The notes: generated by a model not told the origin, from the letters alone. 64,000 bases of DNA from Pseudobowmanella zhangzhouensis (GCF_042662685.1 NZ_JBHSYO010000003.1:372001-436000); one strand, 5' to 3'. Positions 52,132 through 59,987 are shown, counted from the stretch's first letter. Numbers and translations are program-made.

Positions 52132-52673
52132 AACTGCTGTTTCAGGTCGGGGCTGTGCTTGAGTTGTAGCAGCGCCGGCGTGACCAGCGTATTGCCGTTG
52201 ACCGCGAACTGCTCGCCCTCATTCCAGATCAGCGCCGGATCATGGGGTAACGCGCATTTCACATCATTAACGAACACATCACTGCTTTCGAACAGATTGG
52301 GCAACTCCGTTACGGCCTGCGCCTGAACTGCTGGTGTAAACTCCTCAGCAACGGGCTCAGGCAGCGCCTCTTCTCGTGCTGGTGCCGGTTGCGTTTGCAC
52401 CGGTTCACCCATCCCCATCGCTTGCTTCAGCGCGGCAATCCCACTGGCGGGATCCGCTGATTTGGCCAAAGCCACTGGCGCGGCATGCACCAGCTGTTCA
52501 GGTGCCTGCACCAGTAGTTCAGGTGCTTGCACTTCATTTGCTGTGGCGGATTCTGGCATAGCCACAATCGACCCGGCCTCGCGTATATGGGCGGGGGCAT
52601 CGTCACGGATAGACCAAACCGGGATCCCCAGCTCAGTCAGTACCGCTTGTTGATAAGGCGTGATTTTTTGCAT
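52101..52673 (-). CDS. holD: DNA polymerase III psi subunit HolD, extended
   Basis: 190 residues from ATG 52673. The N-terminal AVLTELGIPVWSIRD resembles the conserved psi peptide that binds chi, and the C-terminal domain (NLFESSDVFVNDV to the end) fits HolD. Between them is a ~70-residue Pro/Ala/Gln/Glu-rich linker, so it is much longer than the ~137-residue E. coli protein. Adjacent rimI supports the call. Confidence 0.8.
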   Translation of the reverse strand: MQKITPYQQAVLTELGIPVWSIRDDAPAHIREAGSIVAMPESATANEVQAPELLVQAPEQLVHAAPVALAKSADPASGIAALKQAMGMGEPVQTQPAPAREEALPEPVAEEFTPAVQAQAVTELPNLFESSDVFVNDVKCALPHDPALIWNEGEQFAVNGNTLVTPALLQLKHSPDLKQQLWQVLQTWQN

Positions 52674-52853
52674 GGCGGCAAGATTACCACTGCGCGCAGT
52701 CAGAATCATCTACTGATGTGCCCTATCGGCTGCAAGGCTGACTCCGTGGGGCTCTAGAGGATTCAGACAAATTCTGTTACCCAACTTAACTTGTCGCCCC
52801 GCCCGTAGGTGTTTACTTTCACCATTAACAACTGAGGCCAGGAGCCAAATCCG

Positions 52854-53777
52854 GTGAATGTGATTCAAACCGAGCAATTACAAAAGGCCTATGATGGTCT
52901 GGCGGTGCTACAAGGCGTCGACTTGCAGGTGCCGCAAGGGGCGGTCTTTGCCTTTTTGGGTAATAACGGATCGGGCAAATCCACCACCATTCGCATCTTA
53001 ACCGGGTTGCTACGCGCCGATGCCGGCAAAGCCGAAGTGCTCGGCATGGATATCACCCGTCAGCGCCTGCCGGTTCTGGCACAGATTGGCGCATTGGTGG
53101 AATCACCGGCGCTTTACCCCAACTTAACCGCCGCAGAGTGTTTATCCATTGCCTGCCGCCTGAAAAACGTCAGCCTCAGGGACATTGACCGGGTGTTGGA
53201 TGTCGTGGAAATGCGCGCGGCAAGGCAGCGCAGGATTGGTCAGTTTTCGCTGGGTATGAAACAGCGTCTGGCCATCGCCATGACGCTTATCGGCGCACCC
53301 AAGCTGCTGATACTGGATGAACCCACCAACGGCCTTGATCCTCAGGGCATGCAGGATATTCGCACGCTGATACAGCAGCTACCGGCACGGCAGGATTGCA
53401 GCGTGTTTGTCTCCAGCCATTTGTTGGATGAAGTAGAAAAAATGGCCAGTCATGTGGCGCTGCTGCATAAAGGGCGGGTAATTGCGCAGGAAAACCTGCT
53501 GACCCTTAAACAAAAGCAAGTCCGGCGTTTAAAACTGGTTTGCCACCCGTTAGACAGCACCGCTGAGCTGCTTGAGCGCATGTCGCTACGCAGTGAACAG
53601 GACACAGATGGCCTGTGGCTGGATGGTCTGTCATCAGCCGATCTCACCCCGTTACTGCAACATTTGCTTGCCCACGATGTGGAAATTTTTGAAGCCCGCT
53701 GGCATCAACCATCGCTGGAAGATTGGTTTGTGGGGCAACAAACGCAGGCATTGGAGGCGTCCCATGCAATGGCTTAA
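52854..53777 (+). CDS. ABC transporter ATPase
   Basis: 307 residues with a GTG start at 52854, preceded by an AGGAG site. Walker A GNNGSGKST, Q-loop, signature FSLGMKQR, Walker B LLILDEPTNGLD and an H-switch (SSHLLDE). Resembles the CcmA/antibiotic-exporter type. It overlaps the permease gene by 14 bp. Substrate unknown; the pair probably exports a small peptide or drug. Confidence 0.92.
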   Translation: MNVIQTEQLQKAYDGLAVLQGVDLQVPQGAVFAFLGNNGSGKSTTIRILTGLLRADAGKAEVLGMDITRQRLPVLAQIGALVESPALYPNLTAAECLSIACRLKNVSLRDIDRVLDVVEMRAARQRRIGQFSLGMKQRLAIAMTLIGAPKLLILDEPTNGLDPQGMQDIRTLIQQLPARQDCSVFVSSHLLDEVEKMASHVALLHKGRVIAQENLLTLKQKQVRRLKLVCHPLDSTAELLERMSLRSEQDTDGLWLDGLSSADLTPLLQHLLAHDVEIFEARWHQPSLEDWFVGQQTQALEASHAMA

Positions 53778-54501
53778 CTTATGGCGCATTGAGTGGCTGA
53801 AAACCCGCCGCACGTTTGTGTTACTCATGCTGTTCCTGTGCCCGCTGGCTACCGCGCTATTCCCATTGGCCCAGCACCTGCACAATGGTGGCGCGACCAT
53901 CGAGGCCAAAGGCTGGGACGTTTACTGGCAAAACGCGGTACTCATGTGGACGTTTCTGATGATGCCGATGTTTTGCGTGTTGTCCTCTGCGCTGCTGGTG
54001 CAAAGTGAGCACGTGAATCAGACCTGGCGGGTAATGCTTACCCTGCCGGTCAGTCAGGCACAATTGTATCTGGTGAAGTTGCTGATGGCCTGGAGCTTTG
54101 TGGTGCTGGCTGGGTGTTTAATGCTGTTGCTGTGCGCTGCAGGCGTTGCGCTCTTGGTGTGGCAGGGCTTCCCGGCCCATGACGCGTTTGCCTATCCGTT
54201 TATCAAAACCATGGGGCTGGTTGCACTGAGTTGCTTCCCTATGGTGGTGTTTCAGCATGCGGTGAGCTGGCGCTTCACCCATTTGATGGCAATCCTCACC
54301 ATCGGGCTGGTAACCACGCTGGGGATTTCCTTCGTCGCCCGCTCGGAATACTGGGTCTATTACCCTTGGGGTTACCCCATGCTGGCGTTGAGTCCTGCCG
54401 ATGAATTATCTCATCAGGCCCTGCTGCTCAGCGGTCTGGTCGGTGGCTTGATGGCGCTAGTGACTACCTGGTGGTTTGGTAAGCGCGAGGTGGGGGTGTA
54501 G
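53764..54501 (+). CDS. ABC-2 type permease
   Basis: 245 residues from ATG 53764. Six hydrophobic helices and the start MQWLNLWRIEWLKTRRTF are typical of the ABC-2 family. Paired with the ATPase upstream, which it overlaps by 14 bp. A short hairpin (CTGTC...GACAG, about 54503-54519) and T-rich run follow the stop and may terminate the operon. Confidence 0.88.
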   Translation: MQWLNLWRIEWLKTRRTFVLLMLFLCPLATALFPLAQHLHNGGATIEAKGWDVYWQNAVLMWTFLMMPMFCVLSSALLVQSEHVNQTWRVMLTLPVSQAQLYLVKLLMAWSFVVLAGCLMLLLCAAGVALLVWQGFPAHDAFAYPFIKTMGLVALSCFPMVVFQHAVSWRFTHLMAILTIGLVTTLGISFVARSEYWVYYPWGYPMLALSPADELSHQALLLSGLVGGLMALVTTWWFGKREVGV

Positions 54502-54554
54502 CCTGTCCCGTGGAGACAGCGCTGCTTTTGTCCGGAACGAAATTAAGTAACTTG

Positions 54555-54962
54555 TTACATTTCACGCACTACAGACAAAAGTAAGACCAAAAACAAGATA
54601 AAAATTATTGAATACAAAGGAATTTTTCTAAGTACATAATTTCTCGCATCGCCTGGTGGAGTCATCCATGTTAATAACTTTGCGATGAATGAAATTCTTT
54701 TTCTTTCTAACTTGTCGCCTTTCACAACTAAGTGGTACTTCTTACTTACGAACACGCCACCATATTTGGATAAATCTGTTTCTAACTCGCATTGCTCTCG
54801 AGCAATAGCGGCTTCGTTATCGGCGATTACTTTTGTAACACGCAATAGCATTTTGCCGTCATCAGTTTCCTTGATTGAGCATTCTACGGGGTTTGTTCTT
54901 TCATGGATGTATCTAAAGCCACCCTGTACCGACCGGTCAGATTGGAATAAGAATGTAAACAT
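54555..54962 (-). CDS. Cassette protein with C-terminal membrane helix, unknown
   Basis: 135 residues from ATG 54962. The frame continues upstream through the attC to 55085, but that extension looks non-coding. Soluble, charged body (KYGGVFVSKKYHLVVKGDKLERK) and a C-terminal hydrophobic helix (IIFILFLVLLLSV), so it is tail-anchored. No family recognised. The leftmost cassette of the array; no good attC follows its stop. Confidence 0.6.
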   Translation of the reverse strand: MFTFLFQSDRSVQGGFRYIHERTNPVECSIKETDDGKMLLRVTKVIADNEAAIAREQCELETDLSKYGGVFVSKKYHLVVKGDKLERKRISFIAKLLTWMTPPGDARNYVLRKIPLYSIIFILFLVLLLSVVREM

Positions 54963-55023
54963 TATCGGAACTTTTTTGGTGTTACTGCTCTTCAACCAGT
55001 CGTATCCATTAACTCTTGAGAAA

Positions 55024-55119
55024 TGTAACGCCGCGCACAGCGGCTTGGTAACTTGGCACGTAATTGCGAAGCGAAACTGAGCCACCTGTTACGAGTCCCG
55101 CTTCAGTGGCTTGTTATAT
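55024..55119 (-). repeat. attC site 1
   Basis: Plus strand runs from GTAACGCC to GGCTTGTTATAT, about 96 bp. Outer arms TAAC-GCC and GGC-GTTA pair, with an inner GCCAC/GTGGC pair. The minus-strand stop of the next cassette gene abuts it. Confidence 0.75.
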
Positions 55120-55545
55120 AACCTTTTTCGCGAACCAATGTATGGGTCTGCGTAAGTAAGCAAAACAAACTAAACCAACAAATACACCTATTAAAACTCT
55201 CATTCCTACGGAGTTATCTGCATATAAACTTTCACCGACTCTAAGCTCTACCAACAGGCTCTTATCTTTCTGGTGTTTCCCTTTTATTTCTTTGCCTGTC
55301 ATAAGGTTTAGGAACTCTTCACAAGTCCTATAAGTACCAGAGGAAAAGTACTCATTGCCATTGATGGTGAAATAACCTCTATATTTGCCTCTTGAGCTAG
55401 CTTTGCAACTTAATTCACTATTAGTTAAATCGATTGACTCAATATTTTTATCAACCCGCACGATCAATATATAAATCACACCTAATGTGATAAAAATTGC
55501 CGCTATAGTTGCATCTAGAGCAAGTTTAAAGTTGACGGTTTTCAC
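55114..55545 (-). CDS. Cassette protein with two membrane helices, unknown
   Basis: 143 residues. Helices at about 12-30 and 117-133 flank a ~85-residue domain with two Cys (ELSCKASSRGKYRGYFTINGNEYFSSGTYRTCEEF) that would lie on one side of the membrane. No match recognised. Its stop (TAA) lies in the first bases of attC 1. Confidence 0.7.
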   Translation of the reverse strand: MKTVNFKLALDATIAAIFITLGVIYILIVRVDKNIESIDLTNSELSCKASSRGKYRGYFTINGNEYFSSGTYRTCEEFLNLMTGKEIKGKHQKDKSLLVELRVGESLYADNSVGMRVLIGVFVGLVCFAYLRRPIHWFAKKVI

Positions 55546-55560
55546 TGAACCCCATGGTTA

Positions 55561-55659
55561 TATAACACCCCAAGAAGGGGCAATTGCATGTGGGCTAAAA
55601 TATGGAACGAAGTGACGGGAGCCCACATGTAGTTGTCCCGTTTGCTTGGTTTGTTATGT
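55561..55659 (-). repeat. attC site 2
   Basis: About 99 bp. Plus strand ATAACACCCC at the start and GTTATGT at the end, with a long imperfect stem: TTGCATGTGGGCT and AGCCCACATG pair around a central loop. Confidence 0.92.
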
Positions 55660-55661
55660 TG

Positions 55662-55925
55662 CTATGCTGTAAAAAAAGACCACTTACTAGTTGTTCTTAC
55701 ACGCAAATTTTCAGGTGTTTGTTCGATACTTTCAATTTCTTCGATGGCAAATGGTAAGGTTGTTTGGTTTTCAATAGCAAGTAGTTCATTTGGGTACACC
55801 AGAAGAGCATTTTTAAACGTTCTACCATCTTTAAGGTGTAGGTTTACAATGGAAGCATCTTGCTTGAATTCTTCGAAAGGACCGAAGGCTTCTACCAATT
55901 TTAGTGGTATTTCAAATCCGTTCAA
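55662..55925 (-). CDS. Small cassette protein, unknown
   Basis: 87 residues, soluble, with a beta-strand-like pattern (ASIVNLHLKDGRTFKNALLVYPNE). No membrane helix, no known domain. A single-gene cassette bounded by attC 2 and attC 3. Confidence 0.65.
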   Translation of the reverse strand: MNGFEIPLKLVEAFGPFEEFKQDASIVNLHLKDGRTFKNALLVYPNELLAIENQTTLPFAIEEIESIEQTPENLRVRTTSKWSFFTA

Positions 55926-55942
55926 TTTCTGCCTTCCTTACA

Positions 55943-56001
55943 ACATAACGCTTCAAGAAGGGGCGCCGCTTGCGACGTCCCTCTTGCTTGATTTGTTAGC
56001 T
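55943..56001 (-). repeat. attC site 3
   Basis: 59 bp. Plus strand CATAACGC to GTTAGCT; GGGGCGCCGC pairs imperfectly with GCGACGTCCC. Part of the next gene's coding region runs through it. Confidence 0.9.
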
Positions 56002-56693
56002 ACGGTTTTACCTTTGATATTGATATGCATATGCTCCCAATCATGGCTTGAAACCACATCAAAGTGTTTGAGGTTTGCACATCTTGTAACTATCAGCTTT
56101 TTCAAATTTGGTGCAAACTCAAAAACCGATTCTATCGATTCAAGGTTTCTACAATAATGAATTTGCAGCTCCTCAAGCTCAGGTAGATAGGGCATGCCAT
56201 TCAGTGAAGTGGGATTACACCAGTTAAGATCAAGTTGTTTCAGATTTTTCGGCAGTTCGATGCTTTCGTAGGTTTTATCTTTTGGTTTGAATCTCCAAAC
56301 ATCAAGCCCCCGAAGTGAATCTAGTTCCCCAAGGCCGCTATCTTTGTGAATTGGATGCCAAACTGCCTTTCGAAGATTGGGGAATTTTGAGAAATCGATG
56401 GGGGGCCGCTTTTCATGGATTCCGAAATAGGACAAGTCTTTTAGGGAATAAAGCCCACCTATATCTTTGAGAGCGATTTCCCAGAACCAAACCTGTTTAA
56501 TGGATGGTATTTCGCTAAGAAAATCCAGGTTCTGCTGTTTAAAGCCAAATACTGGACACCCGAAAGCGCCAAGAATTCCTCTATCTTGAATCTCTTTTAT
56601 GCAGCTCTCAATTTGGTTTGTCTCAATCCCCAGAGAATGAGTAATACCTAAGTCTGCTGTTTCTAAATATTTTCCGATTCTTTCAATTGGCAT
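55953..56693 (-). CDS. Leucine-rich-repeat-like cassette protein
   Basis: 246 residues. From about residue 60 there are LRR-like units with spaced Leu/Ile (IPSIKQVWFW, LYSLKDLSYF, FPNLRKAVW, LDSLRGLDVW, PKNLKQLDLNW, LPELEELQIHYC, APNLKKLIVTRC). Its last ~15 residues are encoded by the attC itself. LRR proteins mediate protein contacts; the partner is unknown. No signal peptide. Confidence 0.72.
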   Translation of the reverse strand: MPIERIGKYLETADLGITHSLGIETNQIESCIKEIQDRGILGAFGCPVFGFKQQNLDFLSEIPSIKQVWFWEIALKDIGGLYSLKDLSYFGIHEKRPPIDFSKFPNLRKAVWHPIHKDSGLGELDSLRGLDVWRFKPKDKTYESIELPKNLKQLDLNWCNPTSLNGMPYLPELEELQIHYCRNLESIESVFEFAPNLKKLIVTRCANLKHFDVVSSHDWEHMHINIKGKTVANKSSKRDVASGAPS

Positions 56694-56704
56694 AGTTCTA
56701 AGTA

Positions 56705-56760
56705 GCTAACATCTAGCTCAACGGCGCGCTGTGCGCGTCCGTTGTAGTGCCTTGTTAGCT
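56705..56760 (-). repeat. attC site 4
   Basis: 56 bp. Plus strand GCTAACATC to GTTAGCT; CAACGGCGCGC pairs with GCGCGTCCGTTG, loop TGT. Confidence 0.92.
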
Positions 56761-57056
56761 GGGTGTCGGACAGGAGTCACTGTGACAGTCACTGAGGGGT
56801 GTTTTGACAACGCTGNAGTCACTGAGGGGTGTTTTGACAACGCTGCTCTCCCTGATTTAACTCACCGCCGTAATGGGTGGGCTTTCCTTACTTGAAGCTG
56901 GCTCGCTGGGTCCGGCTGCAAGCATGCTTCAGCGGCCTCCGCTAGCGCTTCAAGCGTGCCAGAAATTGCGCACCCTCGCTAGTCGATTTTACTCTTATCG
57001 CGCCGTTTCTTATCGTTGCTCATTATGACGATAAGCACTCTCGAATAAGCGGCGGC
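56761..57056. other. ORF-less cassette with inverted repeats and an N
   Basis: No convincing ORF on either strand, unlike its neighbours. CTTGAAGC (about 56890) and GCTTCAAG (about 56948) form one inverted repeat; CTTATCGT (57009-57016) and ACGATAAG (57028-57035) form another, with 11 bases between. The single N at 56816 sits between two 29-bp copies (56787-56815, 56817-56845) of one sequence, an assembly join. The region could hold an RNA or promoter, or a broken gene. Confidence 0.6.
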
Positions 57057-57163
57057 AGCTAACACTTAAATATGGGGCACAAACAGGCAGGCTACAATGG
57101 CGAAGCCGCCTGCGTGTTTGTGTCCCAGCCCGCCTGCGGGCGACATAATTTTTTTGTTATGTG
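57057..57163 (-). repeat. attC site 5
   Basis: About 107 bp. Plus strand GCTAACAC to GTTATGT; long stem GGGGCACAAACAGGCAGGC with GCCGCCTGCGTGTTTGTGTC. Confidence 0.92.
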
Positions 57164-57177
57164 ACTGTCTATTAAAA

Positions 57178-57552
57178 CTACGGAACATACACCATGCCAA
57201 ACTCATATTTGTAGCCTGAAGCTAAGGGATAGACACGACCACTTAAAACCAGATCGCTAACACCTTCTTCCGTTGTACATAAATCGACAATCAAATCCCA
57301 ATAATCCCCTTGCCATTGATAGCATGAACGTTCCCAACATTCCGCAATTAAAGGCATTAAACAACAACCATATTCAAGAACATTTTCTCTGTTTAATTTG
57401 GCTAAATCACTGGATTGGAGATAGACGTTTTCCGGGGTATTGTGGAGTTCAAAATTATCATTAGTTAATTGAACAACCACATCGAAAATGGAGTCTTTCC
57501 ACACATTGGGTATCGCATATTCCTTTTCCAGATCTTTTAATGGCAACTCCAT
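57178..57552 (-). CDS. Small cassette protein, unknown
   Basis: 124 residues, acidic and soluble, Cys and Trp rich in the middle (LEYGCCLMPLIAECWERSC, then YQWQGDYWDLIVDL). It resembles in size and composition small immunity-type proteins, but I cannot assign a family. Cassette bounded by attC 5 and attC 6. Confidence 0.65.
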   Translation of the reverse strand: MELPLKDLEKEYAIPNVWKDSIFDVVVQLTNDNFELHNTPENVYLQSSDLAKLNRENVLEYGCCLMPLIAECWERSCYQWQGDYWDLIVDLCTTEEGVSDLVLSGRVYPLASGYKYEFGMVYVP

Positions 57553-57571
57553 TCTTCGTCATCCTTGAGTC

Positions 57572-57658
57572 ACATAACGCAAAGCACACGGGCGGAAAAA
57601 CGCGTTAGCGTTTGACGTCCCAGCAGCCGCAGGCTGCGAGTGATGCGCCTTGTTATGT
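57572..57658 (-). repeat. attC site 6
   Basis: 87 bp. Plus strand CATAACGC to GTTATGT; internal AACGCGTTAGCGTT is itself palindromic, with an AGCAGCC/GGCTGCG pair. Confidence 0.9.
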
Positions 57659-57916
57659 GTTTTTGAGTTTGCCATTAATTCTTTTACCTAAAAAAATACC
57701 AGCAGTAACCCCGATAATTAACTCAGGTATTAAACCTAACAAAAGTAGCAAACCAAACCCCATATCGTCTTCTAGACGATGTCGTTCAATACCAGTAAAG
57801 CCATTAATATACATGGAGTACTGTGTAATGAGCTCAGAACCAGTTTCGATTGAAATTACTGTAAGAACTATTATCGAAATTAAATAAACAACAATTCTCT
57901 GAATTCTTTGCTTCAT
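57653..57916 (-). CDS. Cassette membrane protein, two helices
   Basis: 87 residues. Helices at about 8-26 and 53-75; the short loop between holds charged HRLEDDMGF. It ends in a basic tail (GKRINGKLKNT). Its TAA stop lies inside attC 6. No family recognised. Confidence 0.68.
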   Translation of the reverse strand: MKQRIQRIVVYLISIIVLTVISIETGSELITQYSMYINGFTGIERHRLEDDMGFGLLLLLGLIPELIIGVTAGIFLGKRINGKLKNT

Positions 57917-57925
57917 CTGGATTCA

Positions 57926-57995
57926 CACATAACGCTTTAAACAGCGGAAAACACGAGCGGAGCGAGTGATTTTCCGATGGTTTAACTTGTTATGT
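57926..57995 (-). repeat. attC site 7
   Basis: 70 bp. Plus strand ACATAACGC to GTTATGT; CGGAAAACAC pairs with GTGATTTTCCG around GAGCGGAGCGA. Confidence 0.9.
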
Positions 57996-58007
57996 TTCAT
58001 TTTCACA

Positions 58008-58424
58008 CTATTGCCCTTGAAAAACATGACAGATTTCGCCTTTACTATTAGTAATGCGCACAGTTCCGCCTAGATAATACGCATCCATTTTTTTACCTTT
58101 AACAACAGTGCCTTCTGCAATGACAACTTTTCCATAACAGTCCAATGAAGATATTTCATCGTATTCAAAATCTACATTGAGCATTATTGCTTTCTTCAAT
58201 CTTATTTGACCAGCACCGTTCCGGGCATCTAAATCCTGAAAAAGTGATAAGTTAGGGTAAATTTCGAAAATACCAGAAGTGAGCACAAGTCTTCCTTCCA
58301 GACTAGAGGCGTTTTCTTTAATAAATTCAATAGAAACAGGCTTATCTTTGTCATATGCACCTTCAGTACAGCCTGATAGTAATAATAAAAGCACAGCCAC
58401 AATGCATAATCGACACATATTCAT
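58008..58424 (-). CDS. Cassette lipoprotein, unknown
   Basis: 138 residues. Lipobox LLLSGC with Cys at about residue 19, so lipid-anchored in the periplasm. The body has a small beta-rich pattern (VLTSGIFEIYPNLSLF, GKVVIAEGTVVKG, YYLGGTVRITNSKG) that could be an OB-like fold. Bounded by attC 7 and attC 8. Confidence 0.72.
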   Translation of the reverse strand: MNMCRLCIVAVLLLLLSGCTEGAYDKDKPVSIEFIKENASSLEGRLVLTSGIFEIYPNLSLFQDLDARNGAGQIRLKKAIMLNVDFEYDEISSLDCYGKVVIAEGTVVKGKKMDAYYLGGTVRITNSKGEICHVFQGQ

Positions 58425-58430
58425 CCAGAA

Positions 58431-58488
58431 ACATAACGCCCAAAAAAACGGCGCATTTATGCGTCCGGTTTATTTTGTTTGTTATGTG
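58431..58488 (-). repeat. attC site 8
   Basis: 58 bp. Plus strand CATAACGCC to GTTATGT; ACGGCGCA-TTTA-TGCGTCCGGT stem. Confidence 0.92.
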
Positions 58489-58999
58489 AAATTACACGCT
58501 TACCATGGAAGTTCCACATGACTTTCATGCTGACACTTTCCACGACGCTATCCTTAAATTTGTCGACTTTTGGGCATCTTATTACAAGGCCATTTGAATG
58601 TGTTGGTAAAAGTTCACCAGTTAAATCAGTGCAACTTGCAACTAAATCACCTTCACTAGTGTAAGCCTCAAAATCGATTCCAATGCCTTGCCATACATGA
58701 TCCCCTCGATTCGTAACTACTCCTGAAACTTCAATCTGCTGCCCCAAATCTTTATAGGTTTGCAGACTAAAATACAAATCGTTACTTGGATCAAAATACT
58801 CATCAGGTAAATTACTCCCAAATAACTGACTTGAATCAATAACATACATATCTTTCATTTCAGAGATAGTAGACTTCATTTCTTCAAATACACGTGTCCG
58901 TTCGGTTTTTACCATTTGGAAATGAATTTCATCAATGATAGCCATACCAATTCCGAGCAAAATCCCGATTGCAAGATACTTACCTATGAATTTAAGCAC
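58457..58999 (-). CDS. Cassette membrane-anchored FxLYD-like protein
   Basis: 180 residues. An N-terminal membrane helix (about 6-23) precedes a coiled region and a beta-sandwich-like part (IEVSGVVTNRGDHVWQGIG, then IDFEAYTSEGDLV), similar to the FxLYD-type domain in surface proteins. The last ~11 residues (ISHNKQNKPDA) come from attC 8. Function unknown. Confidence 0.7.
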   Translation of the reverse strand: MLKFIGKYLAIGILLGIGMAIIDEIHFQMVKTERTRVFEEMKSTISEMKDMYVIDSSQLFGSNLPDEYFDPSNDLYFSLQTYKDLGQQIEVSGVVTNRGDHVWQGIGIDFEAYTSEGDLVASCTDLTGELLPTHSNGLVIRCPKVDKFKDSVVESVSMKVMWNFHGKRVISHNKQNKPDA

Positions 59000-59672
59000 T
59001 TACTCTCCTTTTCACATAACGCCGTTTTAAGGGGCGCAAACCGCTGGCTATACTGCGCGCAGCGCCAAGCCAGCGAGTTTGCGTCCCAGCCCGTTGTTTG
59101 GGCGATTTGAAAACCTTGTTAGGTGAACCAGCACAAATGCCTAGATAAAGCATTGATACTAAAAGCCAAAGTGTCGATGGCTCACTAACCTGTAATACAC
59201 CAAATGTGAGAGTGGTTGCGGCCTGGATGAAATGTGGGCTTTGAGATGTACGGCTTTCGAAGTAATAATGCGCTTGAGGCAAGTAATCATAAGACAACCA
59301 GTTACCGAGATTGTAACCATTAAACGTCCATTCAAACACCCGACTAAAAGTTCCAATCCCTTCTTCGATTTGCAAAGTTGTTGAGAACTGATAATCCGCA
59401 GGGTTCCAACCAGTGAAAAATGCAGCACGGATGCTTAGCGAATCTGACACCGACTTCTCTCCAGTGACACTTATTCTAATGCTCACCTCTTCAAGAACGC
59501 CAAAAGACTCCTCCCAAACTTGGTAAGGGTTGTAAGACCAAGCCCATGCAGAAACTTGGTCTGAGTATTCATAGGGTTTAACGTTCCAAGTGCTATCGAA
59601 TGTTTGATGTAAAAATGAGGCGCCGCTCAACTTGGAAAAGAACAAAAGTATCAGAATTGAAATCCGTTTCAT
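58992..59672 (-). CDS. PEP-CTERM protein carried in an integron cassette
   Basis: 226 residues from ATG 59672 (AGGTG site). Signal peptide MKRISILILLFFSKLSGASF. Near residue 176 a PEP-CTERM tail appears: QVSEPSTLWLLVSMLYLGICAG. It has no usual RRK end. Instead the frame runs on through the whole of attC 9 (NKVFKSPKQR...) and touches the next gene, so basic residues come from the attC. The natural stop may have been lost on capture. Body rich in aromatic residues; likely surface-located. Confidence 0.75.
   Translation of the reverse strand: MKRISILILLFFSKLSGASFLHQTFDSTWNVKPYEYSDQVSAWAWSYNPYQVWEESFGVLEEVSIRISVTGEKSVSDSLSIRAAFFTGWNPADYQFSTTLQIEEGIGTFSRVFEWTFNGYNLGNWLSYDYLPQAHYYFESRTSQSPHFIQAATTLTFGVLQVSEPSTLWLLVSMLYLGICAGSPNKVFKSPKQRAGTQTRWLGAARSIASGLRPLKRRYVKRRVSA
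59014..59124 (-). repeat. attC site 9
   Basis: 111 bp. Plus strand CATAACGCC to GTTAGGT; long stem GGGGCGCAAACCGCTGGCT with AGCCAGCGAGTTTGCGTCCC. Read entirely as coding sequence by the PEP-CTERM gene. Confidence 0.93.
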
Positions 59673-59850
59673 AAGTTCACCTAACAATTTAATAGTGCGC
59701 GATTGGGTCGTTTTTCTACCGACGCATCGCGCGTTTTTGTCCTGCCGCATTTTTAACAGATCCCGTAAGTGATTGCTATACAGTGCATTTTTATCTGTGT
59801 TGCTAATTGGCAACGGGACAAAAACGACCCAATGGGTCGTTTTCCTGAAT
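59673..59850. other. Array boundary with nested inverted repeats
   Basis: A GTTAGGT core (minus strand, 59680-59686) abuts the first cassette, but no full attC pairing is seen upstream. GCGCGAT/ATCGCGC pair across it. AAAACGACCC (59821-59830) and GGGTCGTTTT (59834-59843) form a hairpin with copies of GGGTCGTTTT and GTTTTTGTCC nearby. It could be an attI remnant or a degraded attC. Confidence 0.5.
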
Positions 59851-59955
59851 ATAGGGGAAATATTTCGAAACTGTGTATTTTTACAGTGTTCTTAGCATTT
59901 AGTAAAGGGAGTAATTTTTTGCGGTGACGAAGGCAAACAAAGGGGATATTCAGGC

Positions 59956-59987
59956 ACAAAAAAACCGCAAACAATGTTGCGGTTTCT
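59956..59987 (-). terminator. Terminator after tRNA-Trp
   Basis: Minus strand AAACCGCAACA-TTG-TTTGCGGTTT followed by T7, about 10 bp past the tRNA 3' end. Confidence 0.9.

Larger units (their letters stand above)
54502..59690 (-). mobile_element. Integron cassette array without integrase (CALIN)
   Basis: Nine attC sites in direct order separate small genes, all on the minus strand and each followed by an attC. The stretch is visibly richer in A+T than the flanks. No intI is found up to either end of the window, and the array is flanked by an ABC exporter and tRNA-Trp. It is therefore a cluster of attC sites lacking an integrase, supplied by an integrase elsewhere in the genome or a relic. 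Boundaries are approximate. Confidence 0.88.

Noticed and set aside
54502..54557. Tenth attC after the leftmost cassette gene
   Set aside because: It begins GTAACAAG on the minus strand, but the other end lacks a GCGTTA-type core and the arms do not pair; it may be a degraded site or only the exporter terminator.
56787..56845. 29-bp direct repeat around a single N
   Set aside because: Two identical copies on either side of one N are best explained by a scaffold join or unresolved overlap in assembly, not by a biological tandem repeat.
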